Assembly (NCBI GenBank): GCA_023014485.1
Contig: JAJOZX010001727.1
Location: 393,501-457,500 of the forward strand
From: Bathynomus jamesi
Lineage: Eukaryota; Arthropoda; Malacostraca; Isopoda; Cirolanidae
Length of the DNA stretch: 64,000 nucleotides
Direction of reading: 5' to 3'
Under the pieces are notes generated by a model that saw only the letters and a list, made by a program, of their open reading frames with translations, ran no database searches and was not told the origin of the DNA. Below, piece after piece: positions 63,760-64,000 of the stretch (its first letter is position 1; every line of letters starts with the position of its first letter). Made by a program: the position numbers and the translations under genes.

Positions 63760-64000
63760 CAGGGTGGGGCAAACGTAGCGCACCATAGGAATTTTCAGTT
63801 TTGACTATAATAATGTATATATTTTTTCTTTTGGGTAGGGGATAGCTGCGAGATTAACAACAGACGACAGGGTGAACTTGGTTTTAATGTATGGAATACT
63901 GGGTACTACAAATCGATCAATCGCTACAGAATTTAAATTCCCTGTAGCGATTGATCGATTTGTAGTATCTAGTATTCCATACATTAAAACGAAGCTCACC
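63760..64000. mobile_element. Mariner 5' end folded back, running off the window
   Basis: Left end cagggtggggcaaacgtagc next to TA. A transposase start on the plus strand (ARLTTDDRVNLVLMYGILGTTNRSIATEF) is mirrored on the minus strand. Arms 63871-63929 and 63942-64000 are inverted copies around aatttaaatt. DD41D-type N-terminus by similarity to 34939-35219. The palindrome continues beyond the window. Confidence 0.78.

Overview
This is animal nuclear DNA, AT-rich and dominated by transposable elements (TEs), with only two host genes recognised, both on the minus strand and both split into short GT-AG exons spread over kilobases of TE-filled intron. No operons, prokaryotic signals or CRISPR arrays are present. 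The TE mix (Penelope-like elements with GIY-YIG endonuclease, CR1 and Jockey-like LINEs, DD41D mariners, many hAT and mariner MITEs), long TA/GA/GT microsatellites and tRNA-derived SINEs point to an arthropod. One Jockey-like LINE (29116-31790) and the LINE tail at 903-1113 resemble proteins I know mostly from decapod crustaceans, so a crab- or shrimp-like host is my best guess, held loosely.

Host genes. (1) A vanin/biotinidase-like nitrilase-superfamily amidohydrolase runs from 16348 down to 5664 in five recognised exons; the exon that should carry the catalytic Lys was not found in the 7.9-kb TE-packed gap. (2) A DHRS11-like short-chain dehydrogenase runs from 43773 down to 32168 in five recognised exons with consistent phases and an intact Ser-Tyr-Lys triad; its first and last coding exons were not seen.

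Layout. 1-5660: mariner palindrome, microsatellites, hAT and mariner relics. 5664-16348: the vanin-like gene; its large intron holds two Penelope-like relics, a rearranged DD34D mariner, three hAT-type elements and a broken DD41D mariner. 17.6-31.8 kb: three LINE remnants, one young CR1, an apparently intact DD41D mariner, and a folded-back Tc1 element. 32.2-43.8 kb: the SDR gene with intronic mariner, SINEs and hATs. 44.3-48.4 kb: a 4-kb palindrome made from two head-to-head Penelope-like copies. 48.4-55.1 kb: a LINE whose ORF1 carries CCCH zinc fingers, interrupted by a DD37E transposon and a hAT. 55.1-56.4 kb: a hAT containing a 586-bp near-perfect palindrome. 57.7-61.7 kb: a near-full-length CR1 with an SGNH-esterase ORF1 and a 120-bp piggyBac-type MITE. 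62.2-64 kb: a hAT deletion derivative, a MITE, and another folded-back mariner.

Most interesting. Inside a mariner in the SDR intron (32976-34933) sits a 1.96-kb element with its own inverted termini, flanked by ATAAT on both sides. It encodes one long, frameshifted protein of a multicopy animal family I recognise but cannot name; its motifs suggest an RNase-H-fold DDE transposase. It may represent an undescribed transposon group. A second theme is that TE fragments in this window repeatedly occur as inverted, hairpin-like duplications.
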